From NCBI RefSeq assembly GCF_030813695.1, contig NZ_JAUSVA010000002.1:4402001-4466000 (forward strand): 64,000 nt of DNA. The letters are read 5' to 3'. The DNA comes from Kitasatospora herbaricolor. GTDB lineage: Bacteria > Actinomycetota > Actinomycetes > Streptomycetales > Streptomycetaceae. The notes below the pieces were generated by a model. That model was not told where the DNA came from. It saw only the letters and a program-made list of their open reading frames with translations, and did no database searches. A program made the position numbers and the translations under genes. Within the stretch, counting starts at the first letter, position 1, and every line of letters begins with the position of its first letter. Below are positions 63,173 through 64,000 of the stretch, piece after piece.

Positions 63173-64000
63173 GTGACCGAGGACCGTACCCCGGCAGTGG
63201 CCGAGAACCCCGAGGCCGCCGGAACCGATGGGGACGAGCGGCCCAAGGGCCGCAAGAACGGCCTCTACGACGAGGTGTCCGACGAGCTCGCCGCCTCGAT
63301 GAAGACCGGCTGGGACGACACCGAGCTGCACGGCCTCGCCCCGGTCGCCCAGGCCGCCTACGCCGCCGAGCGCCGCGCCAAGCTGTCCGCCGCCTACCCG
63401 GGCGAGCGGCTGGTCGTGCCCGCCGGAAACCTGCGGGTGCGCGCCAACGACACCGAGTACGCCTTCCGCGCCGCCAGCGAGTACGTGCACCTCACCGGTG
63501 ACCGGACCGAGGACGCGGTGCTGGTCGCCGAGCCGACCGGGGCCACCGGCCACGAGTTCGGGCTCTACCTGCTGCCCCGCTCCAACCGCGAGAACGGCGA
63601 GTTCTGGCTGGACGGCAACGGCGAGCTCTGGGTCGGCCGCCGGCACAGCCTGGACGAGGCCGAGCAGCTGTTCGGCCTGCCGGCCCGCGACGTCCGCAAG
63701 GCCGCCGAGGAGCTCAAGGCCGCCGCCCCCGCGCCCACCCGGATCGTCCGCGGCTACGACGCCGGCCTGGAGGCCGCGCTCGCCGGCGTCCTGGACGAGG
63801 ACAAGGACACCGAGCTCAAGGAGTTCCTGAGCGGGCTGCGCCTGGTCAAGGACGAGTGGGAGATCGGCGAGCTGCGGGCCGCCTGCACCGCCACCGTGAA
63901 CGGCTTCACCGACGTGGTCCGCGAGCTCGGCCAGGCCGTGGCCACCTCCGAGCGCTGGATCGAGGGCACCTTCTGGCGCCGCGCCCGGGTCGAGGGCAAC
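63173..64000 (+). CDS. Aminopeptidase P family (Xaa-Pro aminopeptidase), 5' part
   Basis: 276 residues are seen before the window ends. After a charged N-terminus (EDRTPAVAENPEAAGTDGDE) come the creatinase/aminopeptidase P N-terminal domain elements VVPAGNLRVRANDTEYAFRA, ASEYVHLTGD and GLYLLPRSNRENGEFW, then LRLVKDEWEIGELRAACTA, the linker into the M24 pita-bread domain. The catalytic metal ligands lie beyond the window. The enzyme removes N-terminal residues preceding Pro. GTG 63173 has AAGGAGG 8 bases upstream. Confidence 0.88.
   Translation, partial: MTEDRTPAVAENPEAAGTDGDERPKGRKNGLYDEVSDELAASMKTGWDDTELHGLAPVAQAAYAAERRAKLSAAYPGERLVVPAGNLRVRANDTEYAFRAASEYVHLTGDRTEDAVLVAEPTGATGHEFGLYLLPRSNRENGEFWLDGNGELWVGRRHSLDEAEQLFGLPARDVRKAAEELKAAAPAPTRIVRGYDAGLEAALAGVLDEDKDTELKEFLSGLRLVKDEWEIGELRAACTATVNGFTDVVRELGQAVATSERWIEGTFWRRARVEGN

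Overview
The window is high-GC actinobacterial chromosome, most likely Streptomyces or Kitasatospora. It has strong third-position GC bias, GTG and TTG starts, AAGGAGG-type ribosome binding sites, DnaA-box sequences of the Streptomyces consensus TTGTCCACA, and typical family members (DUF5926/SEC-C, DUF1906, SpoIIE-type phosphatase, PAS hybrid kinase). About 48 kb is ordinary chromosome and about 15.5 kb is an integrated conjugative element.

Bases 1-12,040: the end of a SigB/SigF-type sigma factor and a tyrosine phosphatase, then an eight-gene plus-strand exopolysaccharide cluster. The genes are an Agd3-like secreted deacetylase, a PelF-like GT4 glycosyltransferase, a polytopic membrane protein, a LegB-like SDR, a sugar nucleotidyltransferase, a second SDR, a spherulin-4/Sph3-like hydrolase and a GH114 (Ega3-like) lipoprotein. 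Four functions match the fungal galactosaminogalactan (GAG) cluster. A fifth (SDR versus Uge3) matches only at superfamily level. The GT4 protein links it to Pel. This is the most interesting locus in the window.

Bases 12,160-37,400: a small membrane protein and an aldo/keto reductase; a palindrome of paired DnaA boxes; an SPFH/NlpC-P60 coupled pair beside a large wall-type surface protein; tandem globin and flavohemoglobin genes; two tRNA-Arg(ACG) and one tRNA-Ser(GCT); an atypical PAS/kinase/receiver protein; an acyl-CoA synthetase; a DUF1906 secreted protein; an EamA transporter; a PNPOx protein; a small Asn-rich secreted protein; a GlcD-type oxidase; a MerR/GyrI regulator; an endolysin-like amidase; a HAD hydrolase; and a decayed Nudix gene.

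Bases 37,653-53,260: an actinomycete integrative and conjugative element (AICE) in a tRNA-Ser(TGA) gene. The displaced 3' half of the tRNA marks the left end and the rebuilt tRNA marks the right end. It carries a lower-GC HEPN/ApeA-like protein, regulators (double GntR, XRE with a PLD-like domain, Nudix, HD), a run of small spread/transfer genes, a DUF2637 protein, an FtsK/TraB translocase, a primase-polymerase plus ATPase replication pair, an array of TGCGTCA iterons, an excisionase and a tyrosine integrase.

Bases 53,350-64,000: an HtrA protease, a TPP riboswitch controlling an NCS1/CytX-type transporter, a glycerophosphodiesterase, an anti-sigma-type ATPase, DUF5926, a primase-polymerase-like protein, a GAF/SpoIIE phosphatase and the start of an aminopeptidase P gene. 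Calls rest on reading translations and motifs by eye; no database search was possible.
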